From: Microbacterium hominis
GTDB taxonomy: Bacteria > Actinomycetota > Actinomycetes > Actinomycetales > Microbacteriaceae
NCBI RefSeq assembly: GCF_013282805.1
Contig: NZ_CP054038.1
Location: forward strand, 930,001-994,000
DNA: 64,000 nt
Direction of reading: 5' to 3'
Program-made: the position numbers and the translations under genes
Notes under the pieces: generated by a model
Databases searched by the model: none
Told to the model about the DNA's origin: nothing
Seen by the model: only the letters and a program-made list of their open reading frames with translations
Shown here: piece by piece, positions 1 to 8,425 of the stretch
Position numbering within the stretch: position 1 is the stretch's first letter
How the letters are laid out: each line of letters begins with the position of its first letter

Positions 1-798
1 ATGTCGGGGATCCCCGGCACCGTGGGCGCGGCGCCGGTGCAGAACATCGGCGCGTACGGCCAGGAGATCGTGCAGACCATCGTCGAGGTCGACCTGATCG
101 ACGAGTCCACCGGCGAGGTGTCGACCGTGCCGGCGGCGGAGCTCGGCCTGGGATTTCGCACATCCGTGCTCAAGCACCATTACGGCTCCGCGCCCGAACG
201 TCGCGCCGTCATCCTGTCGGTTTCGCTCGAGCTCGCCGAGATCGGACCCGGCGAGCGCCCGATCCACGGCGCCCAGCTGCGCACCGCACTCGGGCTCGAC
301 CCCGAACAGGCCGTCACCCTCGCGTGGATCCGCGAGCACGTGCTCGCCACCCGTGCCTCCAAGGGAATGGTCCTCGACCCGACCGACCCCGACACCGCGA
401 GTGCCGGCTCGTTCTTCCAGAACGCGATCGTCTCGGCATCCTTCGCCCGCACGCTCCCTGCCGCGTGCCCGCGCTGGCCGGTCGCTCCCGATGTGGATCC
501 GGTGCTGGTCATCCCGCTCGCATCGTGGGACGGACAGGTGCCGCCGCCGCCGTCGGGCGAACCCGACGTCAAGGTGAGCGCCGCCTGGCTCATCGAGCAG
601 TCGGGGGTGCGCAAGGGCTTCAAGATCCCGCGCTCCCGCGCCGGCGTCTCGACCAAGCACGCCCTCGCACTCACGAACCGCGGCAACGCGTCTGCCGCTG
701 AGCTCGCCGAGCTCGCCCGGTACATCCAGGGCCGCGTGCAGTCGGAGTTCGGCCTCATCCTCCAGCCCGAGCCCGTGCTCATCGGCGTCGAGCTCTAG
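1..798 (+). CDS. murB: UDP-N-acetylmuramate dehydrogenase, C-terminal part (cut by window edge)
   Basis: This is the C-terminal 265 residues of MurB, the flavoenzyme that reduces UDP-GlcNAc-enolpyruvate to UDP-MurNAc with NADPH in cytoplasmic peptidoglycan precursor synthesis. The visible part opens with the family FAD-binding stretch SGIPGTVGAAPVQNIGAYG. It contains the AGSFFQN motif (residues 135-141) with the serine that donates a proton to the substrate, and it ends with the PEPVLIG motif whose glutamate (about residue 257) is the other catalytic residue. Full-length actinobacterial MurB is about 350-380 residues, so roughly 100 N-terminal residues lie left of the window and the ATG at base 1 is an internal methionine. 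The stop is followed at once by a run of G tracts. Family assignment is certain; the true start cannot be seen. Confidence 0.95.
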   Translation: MSGIPGTVGAAPVQNIGAYGQEIVQTIVEVDLIDESTGEVSTVPAAELGLGFRTSVLKHHYGSAPERRAVILSVSLELAEIGPGERPIHGAQLRTALGLDPEQAVTLAWIREHVLATRASKGMVLDPTDPDTASAGSFFQNAIVSASFARTLPAACPRWPVAPDVDPVLVIPLASWDGQVPPPPSGEPDVKVSAAWLIEQSGVRKGFKIPRSRAGVSTKHALALTNRGNASAAELAELARYIQGRVQSEFGLILQPEPVLIGVEL

Positions 799-799
799 A

Positions 800-834
800 G
801 GGGCGGCAGGGGCGGCCGGGGCGGACGGGGCGGG
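800..834 (+). other. Periodic G-tract (potential G-quadruplex) after murB
   Basis: Directly after the murB stop codon there are four GGGG tracts with a strict 9-bp period (starting at 800, 809, 818 and 827), separated by 5-nt linkers CGGCA, CGGCC and CGGAC, followed by a further GGG. This matches the sequence pattern of an intramolecular G-quadruplex on the + (mRNA-sense) strand. Whether it folds or acts on murB 3' end formation is inference; no ordinary hairpin terminator was seen here. Confidence 0.5.
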
Positions 835-886
835 CATCCACTCGTCTGGCTGGTCCCACGACCGCGACAGAACGCGGCATCCGCTG

Positions 887-1150
887 CATCGATCGGTGGC
901 GCGGATGCCGCAAGCTGGCGCGGTCATGGGATTGGCGGTGCCGCAACGTGGCGCGGATGCCGGAAGGTGGCGCGGTCGTGGGGTCGGCGGTGCCGCAAGC
1001 TGGCGCGGATGCCGGAAGGTGGCGCGGTCGTGGGGTCGGCGGTGCCGCAAGCTGGCGCGGATGCCGGAAGTGGCGCGGTCGTGGGGTCGGCGGTGCCGCA
1101 ACATGGCGCGGATGCCGCAAGCTCGCGCGGATGCCGCAACGTGGCGCGGT
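887..1150. repeat. Tandem array of about 52-bp GC-rich units
   Basis: The murB-response regulator gap (799-1276) is mostly this array. The word TGCCGCAA recurs at 939, 991, 1043 and 1094, giving periods of 52, 52 and 51 bp (one base lost in the last unit); a degenerate unit precedes the first. Each unit contains GGCGCGGATGCCGCAAG- and GGCGCGGTCGTGGGG-like words. Open frames run through it on both strands, but their peptides are only repeats of the unit and have no protein character. The array stops before the regulator's own promoter region. Confidence 0.85.
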
Positions 1151-1237
1151 CGCGGCCCAGGCGCTCGGCCTCGGCGTGATCGGTCCCTGAGCGAGGAGCG
1201 CAGCGACGCGACGAAGGGCGGCCGTGTCCGGCCGCGC

Positions 1238-1253
1238 TTCAGCCCCGGTTCAG
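1238..1253 (+). promoter_or_regulatory. Paired TTCAG boxes, probable response-regulator site
   Basis: TTCAG occurs at 1238-1242 and again at 1249-1253, an 11-bp direct repeat (one helical turn), 24 bp before the response regulator start codon. The same spacing and word occur at 3311-3326 before the PepSY gene. Direct repeats about one turn apart are the usual binding pattern of OmpR-family dimers, so autoregulation is likely. Confidence 0.6.
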
Positions 1254-1276
1254 CGAACGTCGGCCACGATGGGCTC

Positions 1277-1957
1277 ATGCGGGTGCTGGTGGTCGATGAC
1301 GAGGTGCGCCTGGCCGAGGGGCTGCGTCTCGGGCTCGAGGCCGAGGGCTTCGCCGTGGATGTCGCGCACACCGGCACCGACGGGCTCTGGTTCGCGCGGG
1401 AGAACGCCTACGACGCGATCCTGCTCGACATCATGCTCCCCGGCATGAACGGATACCTCGTGTGCCGCGCGCTGCGCGAGGAGGAGAATTGGACGCCGGT
1501 GCTCATGCTCACCGCCAAGGACGGCGAGTGGGACCAGGTCGAAGGGCTCGACACGGGGGCCGACGACTATCTCACCAAGCCGTTCTCGTTCGCCGTGCTG
1601 CTCGCGCGTCTGCGCGCCCTCACCCGTCGCGGCGCCGCCCCGCGGCCGGTCGCCGTGACGGTCGGCGATCTCGTGCTCGACCCCGCCTCGCGCACGGTGG
1701 CGCGCGGCGGCGCGCCCATCGATCTGACCAGTCGCGAATTCGCCGTGCTCGAGTTCCTCATGCGGCGCGCGGGCGAGGTGGTCTCCAAGGCGCAGATCCT
1801 CGGCGGCGTGTGGGACTTCTCGTTCGACGGCGACCCCAACATCGTCGAGGTCTACATCGGCCACCTGCGCGCGAAGGTGGACCGCCCCTTCGGCCGCGCC
1901 TCGATCACGACCGTGCGCGGAGCCGGGTACCGCCTCGATGCGGACGGCGATGGCTGA
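1277..1957 (+). CDS. OmpR/PhoB-family response regulator
   Basis: A 226-residue two-component response regulator. The receiver domain (about 1-115) has the acidic pair D7/D8, phospho-acceptor D51 in LLDIMLPG, T79 and K101 in the TKPF motif. A winged-helix DNA-binding domain (about 130-222) ends in the TTVRGAGYRL wing typical of OmpR proteins. The open frame extends upstream through the 52-bp repeats, but homology to the receiver fold begins at the ATG at 1277 (MRVLVVDDE), so this start was chosen. Its last 8 bases overlap the histidine kinase gene, indicating co-transcription and translational coupling. Paired TTCAG boxes upstream of this gene and of the downstream PepSY gene suggest that it controls both. 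The signal is unknown; the family resembles MprA/PhoP-like regulators. Confidence 0.93.
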   Translation: MRVLVVDDEVRLAEGLRLGLEAEGFAVDVAHTGTDGLWFARENAYDAILLDIMLPGMNGYLVCRALREEENWTPVLMLTAKDGEWDQVEGLDTGADDYLTKPFSFAVLLARLRALTRRGAAPRPVAVTVGDLVLDPASRTVARGGAPIDLTSREFAVLEFLMRRAGEVVSKAQILGGVWDFSFDGDPNIVEVYIGHLRAKVDRPFGRASITTVRGAGYRLDADGDG

Positions 1958-3281
1958 GCCGGCCCGCCGTCGCACCGGCATCCGCCTGCGCATCACCGCG
2001 GTCGCGGGCCTCGCGGTCGCGCTCGCCCTGGTGGTCGGGGCGGTGCTGTTCTGGCTCATCCTGCGGGAGTCGCTGCTCGACCAGATGACCTCGGCGACCC
2101 GTCAGGATGCGGCAGCCTTCGCCGAGCAGGTGGATGAGACGGGCATCGAGTCGCTCCCGGATCTCGACGACGACCGGCTCTGGCAGGTGATCGACCGCGA
2201 CCGCGGCACGGTGATCGACGCGAGCGACGTCGCCGAGGACCTTCCGGCGCTCGCCGATCGCGACGCGGGCGTTGCGGGCCTCGTGGACATCGCGGGGGAG
2301 GGTGTCTACGTGCTCGCCGCCGACCGCGACGGCGATGCGGTCGTGGTCGCGGGCCGCGCGACGGCGGAGGTGGATGCCACGCTCGCGGCGGTCGCGGCGC
2401 TCCTGGCGGTCGCGGTGCCGGTCGTGGTGATGATCGTGGGTGTCACGGTCTGGCTCGTGGTCGGACGCTCGCTGGCCCCCGTGGAGCGCCTGCGTCGCGA
2501 GGTGGACGCCGTCGGCGACGGCGACCTCAGCAGGCGCGTGCACGACCCCGGCACGCGGGACGAGATCGGTCGCCTCGCGCACACGATGAACGACATGCTC
2601 GCCCGGCTCGAGATCGCGCAGCAGACCCAGCGCCGATTCATCTCGGATGCCTCGCACGAGCTGAAATCGCCGCTGGCGGTGCTGCGCCAGTACGCGGAGG
2701 TCGCGCGCGATCATCCCGCGAAGGTGAGCCCGGGTCTGCTCACCGAGACGGTGCTGAGCGAGGGGGAGAGGCTGGAGCGGCTCGTGCAGGGCATGCTCGT
2801 GCTCGCCCGGGCCGACGAACGGGCTCTCGTGCTCACGCCCGCCGACGTCGACCTCGACGATGTGCTGCTCGCTGAGGCCCAGCGGCTGCGGGCCCATCCC
2901 GCGCTCGCGGTGGACACGTCGGGCATCGCGCCGGTGCGGGTCCGCGCCGACGCGGGCCTTCTCGGCCAGGCCGTGCGCAACCTCGTGGACAACGCCGCCC
3001 GGCACGCGCGGCGTCGCATCGCGCTCGCCGTCACGGCCGTCGACGGCACCGCGCTCCTCACGGTCGACGACGACGGCCCTGGGGTGCCTCCGGGTGATCG
3101 CGAGCGCGTCTTCGAGCGGTTCGTGCGCCTCGACGAGGCGCGGTCGAGGGATGCCGGCGGCAGCGGCCTGGGATTGTCGATCGTCCGCGAGATCGCGGTG
3201 CGGCACGGCGGCTCCGTGCGCATCGCCGAGGCGCCCGGTGGCGGCGCACGGGCGGAGCTGAGGGTGCCGCTCGCCGGCTGA
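1950..3281 (+). CDS. Membrane sensor histidine kinase (OmpR-partner type)
   Basis: A 443-residue sensor kinase, cognate to the preceding regulator. It has an N-terminal membrane helix (about 17-38), an extracytoplasmic sensor of about 105 residues, a second membrane helix (about 145-171), a HAMP linker (172-225), the HisKA phospho-acceptor H236 in SDASHELKSPL, and an HATPase_c domain with N-box RNLVDNAARHA, G1 DDGPGVPP and G2 GGSGLGLSIV. The ATG at 1950 overlaps the regulator's stop; an in-frame ATG at 1938 is an alternative that adds four residues. The PepSY protein just downstream is probably its output or modulator: secreted PepSY proteins are often linked to such kinases. The ligand cannot be predicted. 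Confidence 0.93.
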   Translation: MAEPARRRTGIRLRITAVAGLAVALALVVGAVLFWLILRESLLDQMTSATRQDAAAFAEQVDETGIESLPDLDDDRLWQVIDRDRGTVIDASDVAEDLPALADRDAGVAGLVDIAGEGVYVLAADRDGDAVVVAGRATAEVDATLAAVAALLAVAVPVVVMIVGVTVWLVVGRSLAPVERLRREVDAVGDGDLSRRVHDPGTRDEIGRLAHTMNDMLARLEIAQQTQRRFISDASHELKSPLAVLRQYAEVARDHPAKVSPGLLTETVLSEGERLERLVQGMLVLARADERALVLTPADVDLDDVLLAEAQRLRAHPALAVDTSGIAPVRVRADAGLLGQAVRNLVDNAARHARRRIALAVTAVDGTALLTVDDDGPGVPPGDRERVFERFVRLDEARSRDAGGSGLGLSIVREIAVRHGGSVRIAEAPGGGARAELRVPLAG

Positions 3282-3310
3282 CCGCGCTCGCGCGAACGAA
3301 TTCCGGTCGC

Positions 3311-3326
3311 TTCAGGTCTGCTTCAG
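3311..3326 (+). promoter_or_regulatory. Paired TTCAG boxes upstream of PepSY gene
   Basis: TTCAG at 3311-3315 and 3322-3326 repeats the exact 11-bp spacing found before the response regulator. The boxes lie about 42 bp before the PepSY start, a normal position for activation near the -35 region. They are inferred to bind the adjacent OmpR-family regulator. Confidence 0.6.
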
Positions 3327-3367
3327 CATCCGCGCGGCACGGTGGTGTCGTACCTGAGGAGGACACC

Positions 3368-4027
3368 ATGAGAAAGCGCACCATCGGCTTCATCGCCGCC
3401 GCGGCGGCAGGGGCGATCGCACTGGCAGGCGGGGCCGCGGTCGCGGCATCCACCGTTTCGAATCCGACTGCGGCGACCCTCGTCTCCGCCGACGCCACCG
3501 GGAGCGGCGACGACACGACGCCCACCCCGTCGCCCGGAGGCGGGCCGAACGACGGCTTCTCGCCGACGGAGAACATGATCGACCGGGCGATCGCCGGCGC
3601 GCTGGAGGAGACCGGACCTGGCACCGTGCGCGAGGTGGAGATCGACGACAACGACGCGTACGCCTACGAGATCACGATCGCGCTCGAGGCGGGCGGGTTC
3701 GCCGAGGTCAAGCTCGACCGCGACTACGCGATCGTGTCGGTCGACCTCGACGACAGCGCCGACGACAGCGCCGACGACAGCGCCGACGGGAGCGCCGACG
3801 ACTCCGGTCGTGACGACTCCGGCCGCGACGACGACGCGGTCGTCGACCCGGCCGAGCTCGAGGCGGCGAAGGACGCGGCCCTGCTGCACGTGGGCGGCGG
3901 CACCGTCACCGAGGTGGAGTACAGCGACGACGCCGACCACCGCTACGAGGTCGAGATCGACCTCGGAAACGGCGAGGACATCGACGTCGAACTCGACGCG
4001 GACTTCTTCGTCGTCAAGGCCGGCTGA
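3368..4027 (+). CDS. Secreted or membrane-anchored protein with two PepSY domains
   Basis: A 219-residue exported protein. An N-terminal signal peptide or anchor (MRKRTIGF followed by an Ala/Gly-rich hydrophobic stretch to about residue 28) leads to two PepSY-like domains (about 60-125 and 155-219), each with the pattern helix, G-x-V-x-E-V/VE-, Y-E-I/V, D-x-D. They are joined by an extremely acidic linker of DDSA/DDSG repeats (about 120-155). PepSY domains are thought to inhibit extracytoplasmic peptidases or modulate sensors; here the function is inferred only from domain and context. The GAGGAG ribosome site at 3357-3362 sets the start. It lies 86 bp after the histidine kinase and carries its own TTCAG boxes, so it is a likely target of that two-component system. 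Confidence 0.85.
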   Translation: MRKRTIGFIAAAAAGAIALAGGAAVAASTVSNPTAATLVSADATGSGDDTTPTPSPGGGPNDGFSPTENMIDRAIAGALEETGPGTVREVEIDDNDAYAYEITIALEAGGFAEVKLDRDYAIVSVDLDDSADDSADDSADGSADDSGRDDSGRDDDAVVDPAELEAAKDAALLHVGGGTVTEVEYSDDADHRYEVEIDLGNGEDIDVELDADFFVVKAG

Positions 4028-4040
4028 CCCCGCAGACGGC

Positions 4041-4079
4041 CGGAGCCGCCCGGTGCCCCCAGAGCACCGGGCGGCTCCG
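4041..4079. terminator. Bidirectional hairpin terminator
   Basis: A perfect 16-bp inverted repeat (4041-4056 with 4064-4079) with a 7-nt loop sits between the convergent PepSY and aminotransferase genes and can end transcription from both sides. No long T tract follows. Confidence 0.8.
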
Positions 4080-4103
4080 TCGTGTGCGGGCCGCCGGGGC
4101 GGG

Positions 4104-5303
4104 TCAGGCGAAGAGCTCCTGCAGTCGGCGCACGCCCTCCAGGAGCGCGTCGTCGCCGAGCGCGTAGGAGAGGCGCAGGTAGCCCGAGGGGCCGAACGCC
4201 TCGCCGGGCACCACCGCGACCTCGGCCTTCTCCAGGATGAGATCGGCGAGCTCGAGGGTGGTGGTCGGGGTGACGCCGTGCCACTCGCGGCCGAGCAGGC
4301 CCCGCACATCGGGGTAGACGTAGAAGGCGCCGAGCGGGTTGGGCACCGTCACGCCGTCGATCTTCGACAGCTCCGCCACGATGAGCTTGCGGCGGCGGTC
4401 GAAGGCGACCCGCATCTGCTCGGCCTCGGTCTGCGGTCCCGTCAGGGCGGCGAGGGCCGCGCGCTGCGCGACGTTGTTCACGTTCGAGCTCAGGTGCGAC
4501 TGCAGGTTCGCGGCGACCTTGATGGCGTCGGCGGGCCCCACCATCCAGCCCACGCGCCAGCCGGTCATGGCGTACGTCTTGGCGACGCCGTTGACGAGGA
4601 TGGTCTGGGCGGCGGCCTCGGGCACCGCCTCGACGATCGACACCGCGCGGATGCCCTCGTACACGAGGTTCTGGTAGATCTCGTCGGAGATGATCCAGAT
4701 GCCGTGCTCGACGGCCCACTCGCCGATCGCCTTGGTCTCGTCGGCGGTGTACACCGAGCCGGTCGGGTTCGAGGGCGACACGAACACGAGCGCGGTGGTC
4801 TTCTCGGTGCGGGCGGCCTCGAGCTGCTCGACCGTGACCTTGTAGTCCTGGTCGGCGCCGGCGAAGACCTCGACCGGGATGCCGTCGGCCAGCGCGATCG
4901 CCTCGGGATAGGTCGTCCAGTACGGCGCGGGCAGCAGCACCTCGTCGCCGGGGTTCACGACGGCCTGGAAGGCCTGGTAGACCGCCTGCTTGCCGCCGTT
5001 GGTGACGATGACCTGCGACGGGGCGACCTCCAGCCCGGAGTCGCGCAGCGTCTTGGCGGCGATCGCCTCGCGCAGCACGGGGAGCCCGACGGCGGGGGTG
5101 TAGCGGTAGTTCGCGGGATTCGCGAGCGCCTCGGCCGCGGCATCCACGATGAACCGCGGTGTCGCGAAGTCCGGCTCGCCCGCCGCATACGAGATGACGG
5201 GGCGGCCGGCGGCCTGGAGCGCCTTCGCCTTCGCGTCGACCTTGAGGGTCGCCGACTCGGCGATCGCGGAGAGCTTGCGAGACAGGGGAGCACGTTCGGT
5301 CAC
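4104..5303 (-). CDS. aspC: Pyridoxal-phosphate aspartate aminotransferase (class I)
   Basis: A 399-residue class I/II aminotransferase, most like bacterial aspartate transaminases (aspartate + 2-oxoglutarate to oxaloacetate + glutamate; cytoplasmic). It begins [21 protein letters not shown], characteristic of the aspartate aminotransferase subgroup Ib. It contains the substrate-binding region AAGEPDF, the PLP-binding NPTGSVY segment and the Schiff-base lysine near residue 242 in [15 protein letters not shown]. The open frame continues far upstream, but the homology starts at the GTG at 5303, so that start is used. The gene stands alone between a terminator on its 3' side and the divergent ABC exporter operon. 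Prephenate or other amino acids are possible alternative substrates. Confidence 0.9.
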   Translation of the reverse strand: MTERAPLSRKLSAIAESATLKVDAKAKALQAAGRPVISYAAGEPDFATPRFIVDAAAEALANPANYRYTPAVGLPVLREAIAAKTLRDSGLEVAPSQVIVTNGGKQAVYQAFQAVVNPGDEVLLPAPYWTTYPEAIALADGIPVEVFAGADQDYKVTVEQLEAARTEKTTALVFVSPSNPTGSVYTADETKAIGEWAVEHGIWIISDEIYQNLVYEGIRAVSIVEAVPEAAAQTILVNGVAKTYAMTGWRVGWMVGPADAIKVAANLQSHLSSNVNNVAQRAALAALTGPQTEAEQMRVAFDRRRKLIVAELSKIDGVTVPNPLGAFYVYPDVRGLLGREWHGVTPTTTLELADLILEKAEVAVVPGEAFGPSGYLRLSYALGDDALLEGVRRLQELFA

Positions 5304-5466
5304 GCCTTCGAGCGTAGTCGCCGATGCCGCCCGCGACCTTCCGGATTCCGCCCTGTGACCGGACGATCCGCACGATCCGGCTGATCCGGGCATCCACCGA
5401 ATGGAGGACCCCGGACCGGACGAACGGGCGCTGCCGCAGGCACCCGCCGCGCGGGACCGTGGAGTC

Positions 5467-6330
5467 ATGAACGAGAACGTGGTGCGGGTGCGGAACCTGC
5501 GCAAAGAGTATTCAGGCCGCATGGTCGTCGACGACGTGTCGTTCGACATCGCCCGCGGCGAGACCTTCGCCCTGCTCGGGCCCAACGGCGCCGGCAAGTC
5601 GACGACCGTGGAGATCCTGGAGGGCTTCCGGCGCCGCACGGGCGGCGAGGTCGCGGTGCTGGGCGAGGACCCGGCGCGCGGGGCCCTCGAATGGAAGGCG
5701 CGTCTGGGCGTGGTGCTGCAGAGCGCCGGAAGCCTCGGGGCGCTGACCGTGCGGGAGTACGTGCGCCAGTTCGCGGGCTTCTTCCCGCGGCCGCGCGACG
5801 TCGACGAGGTGATCGCCGCGGTGGGCCTCGAGCCGCAGGCCGACGCGCGGGTGGCCAAGCTCTCCGGCGGCCAGCAGCGACGGGTCGATGTCGCTCTCGG
5901 GATCGTCGGCGATCCCGAGCTGCTCTTCCTCGATGAGCCGACGACCGGGTTCGACCCGCAGGCGCGGCGCGACTTCTGGGCGATGATCCGGGGACTGTCG
6001 GGCCAGGGCACGACGATCCTGCTCACGACCCACTATCTCGAAGAGGCCGAGCACCTGGCCGACCGCGTCGGGATCCTCGTCGGAGGGCGGCTGGAGGCCA
6101 TCGGTCCGGTCGCCGAGATCGGCGGGACCGATGCTCGCACCCCGCTCGTGCGGTGGCGGGATGCCGCCGGCGCACACGAGCACCGCACGGCCGAGCCGGG
6201 ACGCTTCGTCGCGGACCTCGTCGCGCGCACCGCAGCCGAGCCCGCCGACGTGCAGATCGTGCGTCCCTCGCTCGAAGACATCTACCTCGGCCTCGTGGCC
6301 GAGCAGCCCGAAATGGAGGCAGTGCGATGA
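5467..6330 (+). CDS. ABC exporter ATP-binding protein (DrrA/Ccm-like)
   Basis: A 287-residue cytoplasmic ATPase of an ABC-2 type exporter. It has Walker [10 protein letters not shown] (about 36-44), Q-loop VLQSAGS, signature [10 protein letters not shown], Walker [13 protein letters not shown] and the switch histidine in [11 protein letters not shown], followed by a C-terminal regulatory tail that ends in a [10 protein letters not shown] motif typical of daunorubicin-type ATPases. The ATG at 5467 has a GGAG ribosome site; an upstream in-frame ATG at 5401 would add 22 Pro/Ala-rich residues without homology. The stop overlaps the start of the permease (ATGA), and a two-component system follows. 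This resembles drug- or antimicrobial-peptide-responsive export modules. The substrate is unknown. Confidence 0.92.
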   Translation: MNENVVRVRNLRKEYSGRMVVDDVSFDIARGETFALLGPNGAGKSTTVEILEGFRRRTGGEVAVLGEDPARGALEWKARLGVVLQSAGSLGALTVREYVRQFAGFFPRPRDVDEVIAAVGLEPQADARVAKLSGGQQRRVDVALGIVGDPELLFLDEPTTGFDPQARRDFWAMIRGLSGQGTTILLTTHYLEEAEHLADRVGILVGGRLEAIGPVAEIGGTDARTPLVRWRDAAGAHEHRTAEPGRFVADLVARTAAEPADVQIVRPSLEDIYLGLVAEQPEMEAVR

Positions 6331-7199
6331 GCACCATCGCCCGTACGACCGATGCCCACGGCATCCACACCCGCGGCCGCCGAGCCGGGCGCGGCATCAT
6401 CGGAGCAGGGCTGTGGCGCACCCGCTTCGAGCTCCTGCAGTACTTCCGCTCGCTCGACACCCTGGTGTTCACGTTCCTCTTCCCGATCGTGATGCTCGGC
6501 CTGTTCAGCGTCGCGTTCGGCGGTGAGGGCGACATGCAGCCCGCCCCGGGGCTTCCGGCCGTGCCGGTGGGGCAGATGTACCTGCCCGGCATGATCGCCG
6601 CGGGCCTCCTGCTGTCGGGCTTCCAGAACCTCGCGATCGACATCGCGATCGAGCGATCCGAGGGGGTTCTCAAGCGCCTCGGTTCGACGCCGCTGTCGCC
6701 GGTGAGCTACTTCTTCGGCAAGATCGGGCAGGTGGCGGCCACCGGCGTGCTGCAGGCCGTGCTCATCCTCGCCTTCGCGGGCCTGGTGCTGCGCGTGCCG
6801 CTGCCCACCGAGCCCGAGAAGTGGCTCGTGTTCGCCGGGGTGTTCCTGCTCGGCATCACCGGGTCGTCGCTGCTGGGCGTCGCGATCTCGGCCGTGCCCC
6901 GCACGGCGCGCAGCGCCACCGCGGTGGTCATCCCGATCGTGCTGGTGGTGCAGTTCCTGTCGGGCGTGTACCTCTTCTTCTACATGCTTCCCGGATGGCT
7001 GCAGACCGCCGCCGGCCTGCTGCCGGTTAAGTGGATGGCACAGGGCATGCGGTACGTCTTCCTCCCCGACTCCTATGCGGCGCTCGAGCAGGGCGGCGAG
7101 TGGAACCTCGCGGGCGTGGCGATCGCCCTGACGGTCTGGCTCGTGATCGGCCTGGTGCTGGCCCGGGTGACCTTCCGCTGGATCCGCCGGGACGCGTAG
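6327..7199 (+). CDS. ABC-2 type transporter permease
   Basis: A 290-residue integral membrane protein, partner of the preceding ATPase. After a hydrophilic N-terminus of about 40 residues it carries about six hydrophobic segments, with the ABC-2 permease motif around LSGVYLFFYMLPGWLQ (about residues 210-230) near the last loop. The start ATG is embedded in the ATPase stop (ATGA overlap), so the two are translationally coupled. The histidine kinase gene begins 17 bp downstream, which suggests a four-gene operon of exporter plus sensor/regulator. Related pairs export daunorubicin-like drugs, lantibiotics or lipids; nothing here identifies the substrate. Confidence 0.9.
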   Translation: MSTIARTTDAHGIHTRGRRAGRGIIGAGLWRTRFELLQYFRSLDTLVFTFLFPIVMLGLFSVAFGGEGDMQPAPGLPAVPVGQMYLPGMIAAGLLLSGFQNLAIDIAIERSEGVLKRLGSTPLSPVSYFFGKIGQVAATGVLQAVLILAFAGLVLRVPLPTEPEKWLVFAGVFLLGITGSSLLGVAISAVPRTARSATAVVIPIVLVVQFLSGVYLFFYMLPGWLQTAAGLLPVKWMAQGMRYVFLPDSYAALEQGGEWNLAGVAIALTVWLVIGLVLARVTFRWIRRDA

Positions 7200-7216
7200 C
7201 CTGAGGCCGGGGACTC

Positions 7217-8425
7217 ATGTTCAATCGACGATGGTGGGACGCGGCGGTGATCGCCGCGTCCCTCGCGATCGTGGTGGCCATGCTCGTCGGACTCGGCGGG
7301 CCGTCATCCGGTCGCACGGCGCCGGTGACCGCCGGCGCCCTCGTCCTGTTCGCGGGCGGGTACCTGCTCGTCGCGCGCCCGGGCCTCGGCGATCCGCGCC
7401 CGTGGCGGCTGCCGGCCTTCGCGGGGCTGGCCGCGGTCGCGCTCGCGGTCGGCTGCGCGACCCAGCCCTTCTTCGCGATCGCCCAGGCGATCGCGTATCC
7501 GCTCGTGTGGGTGCTCGCCGCCCGCCGACGCCCCGCCATCGCCGGCTCCGCGGCGGTCGCGGGCGGCGTGTTCGTCGGGTTCGCGCTGTTCGCCGGCATC
7601 CTCGACGGCGGCGACGCGGTCGGCCCGGCCCTCGCGACCGCCGCCGCGTCGGCCGCCTTCGGCTTCGCCTTCGCGATCGCCTTCGGCCTGTGGATCTCGA
7701 GCATCGTGGAGTACGGCGAGGAGCGCGCGCGTCTGCTGGCCGAACTCACCGCGGCGCAGGGCGAGGTGGAGACCCTGAGCCGCGAGCGCGGCGCGGCGGC
7801 CGAGCGCGAGCGACTGGCGCGCGACCTGCACGACACGCTCGCCCAGACGCTCGCGGGACTCGCGATCCTCGCCGAGCGCGCCGGTCGCCAGCTGGACGAC
7901 GGTCGAGCGGATGCCGCGGCCGAGACGATCGCGACGGTCGAGCGGCTCTCGCGCGACGCGCTGGAGGAGGCGCGCGCGATCGTGTCGCGCACCGCGGCGG
8001 TGCCCTCCGACGCCGCCCTGGGCGATGCCGTGGATCGACTGGTCGACCGCTTCCGCGCGGAGGTCGGGCTCACGATCGACCTCGACGCGCAGCTGGACTC
8101 GGCGGGCGTGCTGGGGCGCGAGTCGCAGCTCGTGCTGCTGCGCTGCCTGCAGGAGGGGCTCGCCAACGTCCGCAAGCACGCGGGTGCGACGCAGGTGCGG
8201 GTGGCGGTGTCGGCGGCTGCCGACGGGGGAGCGCGGCTGGAGGTCGCTGATGACGGACACGGATTCGACACGGCGGCCCGGGGCCGCGGCTTCGGGCTGG
8301 AGGGCATGGAGGAGCGCGTGGGACTCGCGGGCGGGACGTTCGAAGTGACGTCGTCGCCGGGCGCGGGAACGACCCTCGTGGTGCGCCTGCCCGCCACGAC
8401 CGCCGATGAGGCGGTGCCCCGATGA
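7217..8425 (+). CDS. NarL-type membrane sensor histidine kinase
   Basis: A 402-residue sensor kinase with an integral-membrane sensor: four or five hydrophobic helices within residues 8-165 and almost no extracytoplasmic loop. A short coiled segment follows, then a HisKA_3 dimerisation domain with phospho-acceptor H205 in RERLARDLHDTLAQTL and an HATPase domain (N-box LANVRKHAGATQ, G-box DDGHGF, GFGLEGMEERV). This architecture is common in LiaS/DesK-like kinases that sense membrane or cell-wall stress, often next to ABC exporters, as here. Its stop overlaps the regulator start by four bases. Confidence 0.92.
   Translation: MFNRRWWDAAVIAASLAIVVAMLVGLGGPSSGRTAPVTAGALVLFAGGYLLVARPGLGDPRPWRLPAFAGLAAVALAVGCATQPFFAIAQAIAYPLVWVLAARRRPAIAGSAAVAGGVFVGFALFAGILDGGDAVGPALATAAASAAFGFAFAIAFGLWISSIVEYGEERARLLAELTAAQGEVETLSRERGAAAERERLARDLHDTLAQTLAGLAILAERAGRQLDDGRADAAAETIATVERLSRDALEEARAIVSRTAAVPSDAALGDAVDRLVDRFRAEVGLTIDLDAQLDSAGVLGRESQLVLLRCLQEGLANVRKHAGATQVRVAVSAAADGGARLEVADDGHGFDTAARGRGFGLEGMEERVGLAGGTFEVTSSPGAGTTLVVRLPATTADEAVPR

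Noticed and set aside
896..1276. N-terminal extension of the first response regulator through the repeat array
   Set aside because: The receiver domain starts at 1277; the extension only translates 52-bp repeats and would remove the promoter and TTCAG boxes.
3943..5397. Alternative minus-strand frame over the aminotransferase
   Set aside because: Overlaps the real aminotransferase in another phase and reads only Arg/Pro-rich sequence.
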